DNA of 19,842 nt from JAZBPO01 sp036351675 (GTDB lineage Bacteria > Pseudomonadota > Gammaproteobacteria > Pseudomonadales > Azotimanducaceae): contig JAZBPO010000405.1 in assembly GCA_036351675.1 (NCBI GenBank), positions 1 to 19,842 on the forward strand, in the 5' to 3' direction. Positions 1 to 6,306 of the stretch are shown here, piece by piece (position 1 is the first letter of the stretch; each line of letters starts with the position of its first letter). The notes below the pieces were generated by a model that did no database searches, was not told the DNA's origin, and saw only the letters and a program-made list of their open reading frames with translations. Position numbers and translations under genes: made by a program.

Positions 1-1011
1 CAGCGCCTTGTCGATGCGCGCGCTGGAACCGGACTCGTCGAGCGGATCGCGGCGCAGGCGATGGCGCAGCGCGAGCGGCGCCACGGCGACGAGCTGGGCT
101 TCGCCGACGGTCCCCTCACCGTCGAGGGCGGCCGCGGCGCGCGCCGCCCGCAGCAGCGTCAGCTCACCACGCAGCCCGTCCGTGCCGAGTTCGATGCACA
201 GGGCTGCGGCCCGCTCCAGCACGGCGTCCGGCACCTCGACGTCGCCGATGCGCGCCTGCGCCTGCTCGATGGACCGGCGCAGCTGCCCGCTCTTGCGCGC
301 GAAGCGCTTCGTGAAGGCGGCCGGGTCGTGCTCGTAGGCGTCGCGGCGCTTCACCACCTCGACGCGGTCCGCGAGCACCCGCGGCGTCTGCACGTCGACG
401 GCGAGACCGAAACGATCGAGGAGCTGCGGACGCAACTCGCCCTCCTCGGGGTTGCCGGACCCGATGAGGACGAAGCGCGCGGGGTGACGGATCGACAGCC
501 CCTCGCGCTCGACGACGTTGACGCCGCTGACGGCGACGTCGAGGAGCAGATCGACGAGATGATCCTCGAGCAGATTGATCTCGTCGACGTAGAGGAAGCC
601 GCGATGGGCGCGTGCCAGCAGTCCGGGTTCGAAGGCCTTCTCGGCAGCGGCGAGGGCCCGCTCGAGGTCGAGGGCACCGACGACCCGGTCCTCGGTGGCG
701 CCGAGCGGCAGGTCGACGACCGGCACCGTCTCCCTGCGCGTCGTCCGCACCCAGGGCTCGGAGCCGGTGCAGCGCGCACAGGGACCCGGCGGATCCTCCG
801 GGCGGCACCGATAGGGGCAGTCGCGGACCACCTCCTCCTTCGGCAGCAGATCGGCAAGGCCCCGGACGGCCGTCGACTTGCCGGTGCCGCGGTCCCCGAA
901 GACCATGACACCGCCGATACGTGGGTCGACTGCCGCGATCAGCAGCGCCCGTTTCATCTCTTCCTGGCCGACGATCGCGGCGAAGGGGTAGTTCGAGGCC
1001 GTCGCCGGCAA
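1..1011 (-). CDS. bchI: Magnesium chelatase ATPase subunit I (3' end cut by window)
   Basis: AAA+ motor subunit of magnesium chelatase, which with BchD and BchH inserts Mg2+ into protoporphyrin IX at the first committed step of (bacterio)chlorophyll synthesis. I translated it directly: 337 residues in window, running off the left edge. Visible: N-terminal FAAIVGQEEMKRALL; Walker A GDRGTGKS (39-46); a cysteine cluster C65-x3-C69 and C78-x2-C81; Walker B LYVDEIN (D143/E144); the BchI-typical GSGNPEEGELRPQLLDRFG; and near the end GELTLLRAARA and HRLRRDPLDESGSSAR. In Rhodobacter the last of these lies close to the C-terminus, so only a short tail is missing. Start: TTG at 1011 has AGGAG 7 nt upstream. 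An in-frame ATG at 1065 has no good ribosome site and would sit almost on the transcription start implied by the TTGACA element. A cobaltochelatase-type paralogue is the alternative, but the ending and the upstream operator favour BchI. Confidence 0.92.
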   Translation of the reverse strand, partial: MPATASNYPFAAIVGQEEMKRALLIAAVDPRIGGVMVFGDRGTGKSTAVRGLADLLPKEEVVRDCPYRCRPEDPPGPCARCTGSEPWVRTTRRETVPVVDLPLGATEDRVVGALDLERALAAAEKAFEPGLLARAHRGFLYVDEINLLEDHLVDLLLDVAVSGVNVVEREGLSIRHPARFVLIGSGNPEEGELRPQLLDRFGLAVDVQTPRVLADRVEVVKRRDAYEHDPAAFTKRFARKSGQLRRSIEQAQARIGDVEVPDAVLERAAALCIELGTDGLRGELTLLRAARAAAALDGEGTVGEAQLVAVAPLALRHRLRRDPLDESGSSARIDKAL

Positions 1012-1096
1012 TTGCGTACTCCTGACCGAATGCGGAACGCGGATGCTCCCGCGAGCGCCGAGCATCGGCGATCGGATCGCGTCGTTCAATGATCGA

Positions 1097-1114
1097 TGTC
1101 AACGGAGCCTGACA
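1097..1114. promoter_or_regulatory. PpsR/CrtJ-type operator overlapping a TTGACA -35 element
   Basis: The 18-bp inverted repeat TGTCAACGGAGCCTGACA fits the TGT-N12-ACA rule of the photosynthesis repressor PpsR/CrtJ, with the preferred TGTC/GACA ends and matching A/T at the next position. On the minus strand, toward bchI, its downstream half forms a perfect TTGACA (1102-1097), so a bound repressor would cover the -35. No convincing -10 is visible 16-18 nt on. The site lies 85 nt upstream of the chosen bchI start. A second nearby TGT-N12-ACA copy, common at such promoters, was not seen in this gap. Confidence 0.65.
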
Positions 1115-1123
1115 CCCGGTCCC

Positions 1124-2020
1124 TCAGGGCCCCACCGGTACCCCGAGGAACTCGGCCCAGGCCTCGAGAAACGCCTCCGGCATCTCGAAGAAAGGCAGTG
1201 CGCCGGTCGGAAAGGCCTGCACGGTCCAGTTCTCGGCGGCGCGTGCCCAGTCGGCTCCGGAGAAGTCCGCGAAGTCTCCGCGCGTGCCGTGCGGCAGCCA
1301 GATGCGCTGCCCGAGGGACTCGTAGACCGTGCGGATGTCGCGGCTGAAGAGGCTCCCGGAAAGGAAGGCGAGCGGCGCGAAGGACGCCCCCGGCGCACGC
1401 ACGGAGCGACAGCAGTAGCGCCAGAGCGTCTCGTCGATCTCGTCGCGACCGAAGGTGCGACGGAGGAAGTAGCGGATCACGGCGGGACGGGTCAGCTGCC
1501 GATAGGCGCCGCCGCCGATGGCCGGCACGGAGAACAGGCGCTTCAGCCAGCCGATCTCCCGCGTGCTGCCCTCGGGACCGCGCATGGAGTCCGAGCGGCG
1601 CGTGAAGCCCGTGGGCGTCACCAGCGTCAGCGTATCGAAGCGCTCCGGGCGCTCCATCGCCGCGCGGGCGAGGAACTCGGCACCGGTGGAGAGCGCGAAG
1701 CCGTGGACCGGCCGTGCCTCGGGCTGCTCGCGGGCGACGAGATCGAGCACGTCGTGCACCGCGTCGGTGTAGAGGCGCGGCGTGTAGCGCCGCCGGGCGC
1801 GTTCGGAGCGGCCGAAGCCCGGCAGATCGGGCGTGTAGACGCGGAAGTGGCCCTTCGCCCATTCGTGCGCCGGCGCCACTTCCGCCGCCGAGGCGGCGGC
1901 ATTGATGCTGTGCAGCAGGATCATGGGCCGGCCCGAACCCGCTACGCGGACCGTGAGCGTCCCGGCCCGGTCACGGAGGATGCGGTCCTCGCCGGAGACC
2001 GCGGGCGGCAGGGCGATCAT
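1124..2020 (-). CDS. Alpha/beta-hydrolase-fold protein, catalytic His apparently absent
   Basis: 298 residues, the usual length for the fold. The N-terminal part shows a beta-strand/oxyanion region (GRPMILLHS, 31-38), YTPDLPGFGRSER (about 62-74) and a nucleophile elbow GFALSTG with Ser111. The elbow reads A-x-S-x-G rather than G-x-S-x-G. Near the end, where the family normally has G-H-x-P-x-x-E-x-P, this protein has GALPFFEMPEAF with Ala274 in the histidine position. D249 is a possible acid. The start codon overlaps the stop of the upstream acyl-CoA ligase (ATGA), so the two are translationally coupled and probably share a pathway. It lies beside bchI but does not resemble BchO closely enough to carry that name. 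Hydrolase, lyase or non-catalytic roles all remain possible; the fold is sure, the activity is not. Confidence 0.8.
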   Translation of the reverse strand: MIALPPAVSGEDRILRDRAGTLTVRVAGSGRPMILLHSINAAASAAEVAPAHEWAKGHFRVYTPDLPGFGRSERARRRYTPRLYTDAVHDVLDLVAREQPEARPVHGFALSTGAEFLARAAMERPERFDTLTLVTPTGFTRRSDSMRGPEGSTREIGWLKRLFSVPAIGGGAYRQLTRPAVIRYFLRRTFGRDEIDETLWRYCCRSVRAPGASFAPLAFLSGSLFSRDIRTVYESLGQRIWLPHGTRGDFADFSGADWARAAENWTVQAFPTGALPFFEMPEAFLEAWAEFLGVPVGP

Positions 2021-3483
2021 GCGCCCGCCTCGGCGGCGACGCGCTCCGCCCGGAGCTGCGAGCGTCGCACCTTGCCTGCATCGTCGCGCACGGGCTCGGC
2101 CACGAACTCGAGGCTGCGCGGGATCTTGTAGCGCGCGAGACGCTCGGCGAGGTGCCCGAGCAGCGCCTCGGCGGTGACGTCGGCGGCCGGTGCGTCGACG
2201 ATGCCGTGGACCCGCGCCCCGAGATCGTCGTCGGGCAGACCGATGACGCAGGAGGAGCGCACCCCGGGGAAGGAATCGATGGCCGCCTCCACTTCCGCCG
2301 GATAGATGTTCGCACCGCCGGACAGGATCATGTCCGTCTGCCGGTCGGCGAGATAGAGATAGCCGTCCGCGTCCATGCGGCCCATGTCGCCGAGCGACTC
2401 CCAGCCGCCTTCACGCGACTTCGCTTCCGCGCCGATGTAGCGATAGGTGGACCCGGGCCCCGTCTTGGGACGCATGAAGATCTCGCCGACCTCCCCCGCC
2501 GGCAGCTCCGCGCCGTCCTCGCCCAGCACGCGCATGGTGCCCGGCTGGGGCCGGCCGACGGATCCGCGATGCTCGAGCCATTCGTCGCCGCGGATGATGG
2601 TCACACCCTGCGCTTCCGTGCCCGCGTAGAGCTCCCAGATCCTCTCGGGGCCGAGCCACTCGATCCACGCCTCCTTGAGCCAGGCCGGACAGGGGGCCGC
2701 GAGATGGAGGATGGCGTTCAGGGACGAGAGGTCGAAGGCCGTCCGCGTCGCCTCCGGCAGGCGCCAGATGCGCTGCATCATGGTCGGCACCATGAGCGCC
2801 CAGTCGACGCGATGGCGCTCGATGAGACGCAGGGCCTCCTCGGCGTCGAAGCGCGACATGACGACGAGATGGCAGCCGGAGCACAGTGCCCGGCAGGAGA
2901 AGGCGAAGGGCGCGTTGTGATAGAGCGGCCCGGGCACGAGCTGTACGCCGTAGGGCTGCTGACCGCAGAACACCAGCTTGTCCGGGTCGAGGACGGAGGG
3001 CTCGCCGGCGACGATGATCTTCGGACGCCCGGTACTGCCGCCGGAGGTCGGCGCCTTCCAGGCCTTCGCCACCGCGTCCGGGAGCGGACCGTCGTCGAGG
3101 CCGGCGTCGGGCTCGAAGCCCGCCGGCAGGCAGCGCACGTCGCCGTGCGTCCCCGGCTCCACTCCGAGCACGAGCTTCGGCCGAGCCAGCTCGACGATCG
3201 CCTCCCGCTCCACGAAGGGCAGCTTCGCGGACACCGGCTGCGGCGTGGCGCCGAGCTTCCAGCAGGCGACGGCGGCGAGGTAGTGCTCGATGCCGTTCGC
3301 CAGGGCGATCGTGACGAGATCGTCCTGACCGACCCCTAGGGCCGCGTAGGCCCGCGCCAGGCGATTGCTCGCGCGGTCGAGTTCGAGGCGCGTGATCGTC
3401 GCATCCTCGTGCGTGATGGCGGGCCGATGGGGGTCCTGTTCGGCGAGCCAGCCGACGGCGCGCGCCATGGACATCTCGGGCAT
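2017..3483 (-). CDS. AMP-binding acyl-CoA ligase (ANL superfamily)
   Basis: 488 residues. Expected to activate a carboxylic acid with ATP to an acyl-adenylate and then load CoA. Visible motifs: the P-loop TSGGSTGRPK (146-155), the adenine-binding YAGTEAQG, the A7/A8 region GDMGRMDADGYLYLADR followed by QTDMILSGGANIYPAEVE, and a C-terminal GKVRR with the candidate catalytic lysine. It is somewhat short, and the general look is of ligases annotated as bile-acid/steroid- or fatty-acid-CoA ligases, but the acid substrate cannot be read. Start: ATG at 3483 has GGAG 6 nt upstream. A second ATG at 3474 would be too far from it, and a longer reading frame to 3642 lacks family similarity in its extra part. 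First gene of a coupled pair with the hydrolase-fold protein. Confidence 0.9.
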   Translation of the reverse strand: MPEMSMARAVGWLAEQDPHRPAITHEDATITRLELDRASNRLARAYAALGVGQDDLVTIALANGIEHYLAAVACWKLGATPQPVSAKLPFVEREAIVELARPKLVLGVEPGTHGDVRCLPAGFEPDAGLDDGPLPDAVAKAWKAPTSGGSTGRPKIIVAGEPSVLDPDKLVFCGQQPYGVQLVPGPLYHNAPFAFSCRALCSGCHLVVMSRFDAEEALRLIERHRVDWALMVPTMMQRIWRLPEATRTAFDLSSLNAILHLAAPCPAWLKEAWIEWLGPERIWELYAGTEAQGVTIIRGDEWLEHRGSVGRPQPGTMRVLGEDGAELPAGEVGEIFMRPKTGPGSTYRYIGAEAKSREGGWESLGDMGRMDADGYLYLADRQTDMILSGGANIYPAEVEAAIDSFPGVRSSCVIGLPDDDLGARVHGIVDAPAADVTAEALLGHLAERLARYKIPRSLEFVAEPVRDDAGKVRRSQLRAERVAAEAGA

Positions 3484-3511
3484 GGGGGACTCCCGGTCAC
3501 TGGATGGGGTA

Positions 3512-3577
3512 CCTCGTGGCCGGCCGCCGCACGAGGCGTGCGCCGAGCCGGCATCATTCTTGCCCGGCTCATGCCGG
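3512..3577. promoter_or_regulatory. Divergent intergenic region with nested inverted repeats
   Basis: The 188-nt gap (3484-3671) between divergent ligase and lipoprotein genes must hold both promoters. Three inverted repeats are visible: CCTCGTG/CACGAGG (3512-3518/3530-3536), GAGCCGG/CCGGCTC (3545-3551/3564-3570) and CCGGCAT/ATGCCGG (3548-3554/3571-3577). The last two share bases 3548-3551 and so cannot form together. They could be operators or alternative RNA hairpins, or simply chance in high-GC DNA. No clear -10/-35 pair was found. Confidence 0.25.
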
Positions 3578-3671
3578 ACGGGAACCGGGCGACCGGACCC
3601 CGCAGACGCCCGTGCAGCATCGCACAGACTTGGTGCGCGCACGCAGCCCGACGCCTCTTGCTGGAGACCGC

Positions 3672-4349
3672 ATGACCACGCCCCGAAGCACCCCCGTCGT
3701 CCTCGCCGCCCTCGTTCTCGCAGTGGGCCTGGCCGGCTGTTCGGACCCCGCGCCGACGGCCACGCGAGCGGCGGCGCCCGCGGCGGCGCCCCCAGCGGAC
3801 ACCGCGCCTGCGGTCGACGCCGACGGCGTCCGCCCCGAGTTCGCGATCGCCGACGCCTTCGTCGAAGCCTTCTACTCCTTCGACGCCGACCGCCTCGGAA
3901 CGATCATGGCCGCGGCGCAGGAAACAGCGCCGCGCCTGCTCAACTACCAGGCCTCGGCCTTCGGCGGGAACTACGAGGTGCTCGAGCGCGTGCCCTGCTT
4001 CTGGGACCAGAACTTCGACGTCGTCTGCCCCGTGACCGTGAAGGACGATCGGGTCCAGGCCCTCGGCACGGGCTTCGACGTCACCGACGTCTTCCATCTC
4101 ACCTTCGAGGACGGCGTGCTGGTCAAGGTCACGACGAGCTCGAACGATCAGGACATCTACCGCCAGGCCGCCGTCTGGGTGCGCGAGAACATGCCCGAGA
4201 TCATGGAGGGGCCCTGCGCGAACCGCGGGACGCCCGAATACACGCCGGTGGAATGCTCGCGGGCCATGACGAGAGGCTACGAGGCCTTCGTCGCGAGCCC
4301 GGACTTCCCGGGCGTCCCGCCGCTTCCGAAGGACGTGAAGTTCTACTGA
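3672..4349 (+). CDS. Predicted outer-membrane/periplasmic lipoprotein, NTF2/SnoaL-like
   Basis: 225 residues. The N-terminus is a type II signal peptide: short basic start, hydrophobic VVLAALVLAVG, and lipobox LAGC with Cys23 as the lipidation site. An Ala/Pro-rich linker follows (about 24-50). The mature part begins with IADAFVEAFYSFDADRL and contains alternating aromatic strands (for example FDVTDVFHLTFEDGVLVKV) that look like a cone-shaped NTF2/SnoaL-type fold. This assignment is by pattern only. Four cysteines in the mature part (in PCFWDQNFDVVCP, GPCANRG and VECSRA) could form disulfides in the periplasm. Start: ATG 3672 has GGAG 5 nt upstream; a longer frame from 3504 adds no signal-like sequence. 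It stands alone, divergent from the ligase and convergent with the K+ channel. Ligand or role unknown. Confidence 0.8.
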   Translation: MTTPRSTPVVLAALVLAVGLAGCSDPAPTATRAAAPAAAPPADTAPAVDADGVRPEFAIADAFVEAFYSFDADRLGTIMAAAQETAPRLLNYQASAFGGNYEVLERVPCFWDQNFDVVCPVTVKDDRVQALGTGFDVTDVFHLTFEDGVLVKVTTSSNDQDIYRQAAVWVRENMPEIMEGPCANRGTPEYTPVECSRAMTRGYEAFVASPDFPGVPPLPKDVKFY

Positions 4350-4429
4350 GGCGGCCTGTCCTCGCCGCGCTCGGCCACGAACCACGGGTGGCCGAGCGGT
4401 GCCTCGACGCTGCCTTCGCCGATGCTCAC
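4343..4429 (-). CDS. Possible 28-residue ORF coupled to the K+ channel stop
   Basis: A GTG at 4429 overlaps the channel stop codon (GTGA), with AGGAAGG just upstream inside the channel coding sequence. The frame encodes 28 residues including GHPWFVAERGEDRPPQ before a TAG at 4345-4343, overlapping the end of the convergent lipoprotein gene by 7 nt. The W-F-V-A motif loosely recalls the start of GYF_2/DUF4339 domains, but the peptide is too short to carry one. The same bases form the hairpin at 4368-4398, so this may be chance. Confidence 0.15.
   Translation of the reverse strand: MSIGEGSVEAPLGHPWFVAERGEDRPPQ
4368..4398. terminator. Strong hairpin between convergent genes
   Basis: CGCTCGGCCAC and GTGGCCGAGCG form a perfect 11-bp stem with a 9-nt loop between the ends of the lipoprotein gene (plus) and the channel gene (minus). 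Neither side has a T-run, so it would be a U-tract-poor bidirectional terminator or an mRNA 3'-end stabiliser. Confidence 0.45.
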
Positions 4430-5220
4430 CCGCCCTTCCTGCGCAGCTGCAGCGACGCACCGCAGTGCTTGCAGTGGATCGCGTCCGGCTCGTGCCGCTC
4501 GAGACCGCAGGCGCGGCAGGGATGGCGCACCCTCGGCGGCTGGAAGACCGCGCGCGCGAGCTGCACGAAGAGCGCCACGCCCACGACCATGATGAACACG
4601 GACAGGAGCTTGCCGGACGGCGTGGTCAGCGTGATGTCGCCGAAGCCCGTGGTGGTGAGCGTGGCGACGGTGAAGTAGAGGGCATCGACGTAGCCCGCGT
4701 AGCCCGGCCGCTCCTCGAAGGCGAGCACGTAGACCATGGACGTCGTGACGAACACGAACACGAACAGGTTCAGACCGGCGTAGAGCGCGTCCTCGTTCCT
4801 GCGGAAGAAGTTGTTCTCGCGACGCAGATCCCGGACGAGTCGGTACGCGTGCAGCAGACGCAGTCCGCGCAGGATACGCAGGAAGGCCATGTCCACGTGG
4901 ATGAACGGCGCGAGGAACAGGGACGCGATCACGACCAGGTCCGCCATGGTGTGAACCTGCAGCAACGCATGCAGGCGCCGGGGCGCGATCCACATGCGCG
5001 CCGAGAAGTCGGCCAGGATCACCAGGCCGACGGCGAGATCGATCGTGAGGAGCAGATCGGTCTCCGGAAGCGCCGCCGTCGCGAGGAAGTAGAGGATGCT
5101 CACGACGTCGAAGACGATGAGTCCGTAGCGGAACCACATCGCATTGCCACTGCGCGCCGAATAGAGGTGCCGGACGCGATGGCGAACAGAGGCATCGTGC
5201 CGACCTGCCGTGGATCCCAC
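4426..5220 (-). CDS. Six-TM K+ channel with C-terminal zinc ribbon
   Basis: 264 residues, inner membrane. Segments: S1 about 32-50, S2 55-72, S3 91-106, S4 111-134, S5 145-167, pore loop and filter 178-195, S6 204-224. S4 is an arginine ladder (R115, R118, R121, R127, R130, R133, R134), as in voltage sensors. The selectivity filter is TTTGFGD (189-195); F replaces the common Y of GYG, which occurs in functional K+ channels. After S6 comes a cytoplasmic tail with CRACG (C235, C238) and CKHCG (C250, C253), a four-cysteine zinc-ribbon pattern. Start: GTG at 5220 has a perfect GGAGG 7 nt upstream. An ATG at 5286 would add an unlike Gly-rich leader and has a badly spaced ribosome site. Divergent from the thioesterase gene. 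Voltage or ligand gating is inferred only. Confidence 0.9.
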   Translation of the reverse strand: MGSTAGRHDASVRHRVRHLYSARSGNAMWFRYGLIVFDVVSILYFLATAALPETDLLLTIDLAVGLVILADFSARMWIAPRRLHALLQVHTMADLVVIASLFLAPFIHVDMAFLRILRGLRLLHAYRLVRDLRRENNFFRRNEDALYAGLNLFVFVFVTTSMVYVLAFEERPGYAGYVDALYFTVATLTTTGFGDITLTTPSGKLLSVFIMVVGVALFVQLARAVFQPPRVRHPCRACGLERHEPDAIHCKHCGASLQLRRKGG

Positions 5221-5292
5221 CGTGCACCCTCCGAGGAGTCGACCCGGACCGCCGTGACCGAACCCTAGCGGGATCGCCTCTGCCATTCACCT

Positions 5293-5339
5293 GACCGCGG
5301 TCGCGCCGAGCACGCCGAGGGCCGGCGCCGGGGTATGAT
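5293..5339 (+). promoter_or_regulatory. Candidate promoter region of tesB-like/lhr operon
   Basis: TATGAT at 5334-5339 matches the -10 consensus at five of six positions and would give a roughly 45-nt leader before ATG 5392. No good -35 lies 16-18 nt upstream. A perfect 10-bp palindrome GACCGCGGTC (5293-5302) lies in the same divergent gap and could be an operator. The -10-like element also argues against an upstream ATG at 5335, which falls inside it. Confidence 0.3.
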
Positions 5340-5391
5340 CGCCGCCGAGGACCCATGGGTCCGGACCGCAACGCCCGATCGACGGAAGGCC

Positions 5392-6306
5392 ATGCTCCGC
5401 GGCAACGTCCCAGCGCTCCTCGAACTGCTTCGCCTCGAGCGCGTCGACAGCAATCTCTTCCTCGGCCGCTCCCCGGACGGCCGCGACGGTCGGGTCTATG
5501 GGGGGCAGGTCGCCGCCCAGGCCGTGCTCGCCGCCACGCGGACGCTGGCGGACGACTGGCCGATCCACTCCCTGCACGCCTACTTCCTGCGGCCCGGCGA
5601 TCCGCGCCGGCCGATCCTGTTCATGGTCGAGCGGATCCGCGACGGCCGCAGCTTCGCGACACGCCGCATCGTCGCCCGCCAGGAGGGGCGCGCCGTGTTC
5701 TCCATGGATGCGTCGTTCCAGGTCCGGGAAGCGGGGCTGTCCCATCAGGCGTCCATGCCCGAGGTCACGCCGCCGGAGTCGCTGCGCAGCCTGCGCGAGG
5801 TCTTCGAGGCGCTGCGCGAGCGCCACCCGGAACGCGCCGCCGAGTGGCTCGAGCCCGGGCGCCCCTTCGACGTGCGCTGGACGCCGGACCCGCATCTCGA
5901 CCTGAAGAAGGCCGTGCATCCACCGGAGCAGTTCTGCTGGCTGCGCCTCGCGCGCGCCATCGCGCCGAGCGAGCTCGAGACCTTCGAGGAGGTCTCCGAA
6001 CGGGCCCTGCACGCGGCCCTGCTCGTCTACGCGTCGGACCACACGATCCTCGACACGGCCCTGCGCCCGCACTGGGCCGACTTCGACTGGAGCCGCGCCC
6101 AGGTGGCGAGTCTCGATCACGCCATGTGGTTCCACGGCGACGTCGACGTCTCGGACTGGATCCTCTTCGCCCAGGACGCACCCGCGTCCGCCGCCGGGCG
6201 CGGCTACTCCCGGGGCGAGCTCTATGGCCGGGACGGCACGCTCCTCGCCTCGGCCATGCAGGAGTCCCTCATGCGCATGCGGCCCGAAAAGTCTCCGGAG
6301 TCGTGA
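5392..6306 (+). CDS. Acyl-CoA thioesterase II (TesB-like double hotdog)
   Basis: 304 residues, close to the usual 285-300. Hydrolyses acyl-CoA to free acid and CoA in the cytoplasm. Visible: N-terminal LLELLRLERVDSNLFLG; VYGGQVAAQAVLAA and HSLHAYFLRPGDP of the first hotdog; then YASDHTILDTAL, which supplies the catalytic Asp of TesB enzymes; ASLDHAMWFHGDVDVSDW with the Ser/Thr position; and a final LLASAMQESLMR with the catalytic Gln. All triad positions look intact. Start: ATG 5392 begins the family-like sequence. ATG 5335 would add 19 unlike residues and coincides with a -10-like TATGAT. Its ribosome site (GGAAGG, 2 nt away) is not ideal. Its stop overlaps the GTG of lhr, so the two are co-translated. 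Confidence 0.92.
   Translation: MLRGNVPALLELLRLERVDSNLFLGRSPDGRDGRVYGGQVAAQAVLAATRTLADDWPIHSLHAYFLRPGDPRRPILFMVERIRDGRSFATRRIVARQEGRAVFSMDASFQVREAGLSHQASMPEVTPPESLRSLREVFEALRERHPERAAEWLEPGRPFDVRWTPDPHLDLKKAVHPPEQFCWLRLARAIAPSELETFEEVSERALHAALLVYASDHTILDTALRPHWADFDWSRAQVASLDHAMWFHGDVDVSDWILFAQDAPASAAGRGYSRGELYGRDGTLLASAMQESLMRMRPEKSPES

Noticed and set aside
61..1092. Long plus-strand open frame opposite bchI
   Set aside because: It is the antisense shadow of bchI; high GC3 keeps the opposite strand open.
1124..2020. Naming the hydrolase-fold gene bchO because it is next to bchI
   Set aside because: It is coupled to the acyl-CoA ligase instead, lies upstream of the bchI control region, and I cannot match BchO-specific sequence.
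1124..3483. Ligase plus hydrolase as an OleC/OleB long-chain olefin pair
   Set aside because: OleB is haloalkane-dehalogenase-like with an Asp nucleophile; here the elbow has Ser111, and no OleA/OleD genes are adjacent.
5284..5286. ATG start for the K+ channel
   Set aside because: Its ribosome site is only 3 nt away and the extra leader is unlike the family; GTG 5220 has a perfect GGAGG at 7 nt.
5355..6302. A 316-codon open extension upstream of the Lhr helicase
   Set aside because: It is a second-frame shadow of the TesB-like gene, Arg/Pro-rich, while GTG 6303 overlaps the thioesterase stop and starts the family-like sequence.
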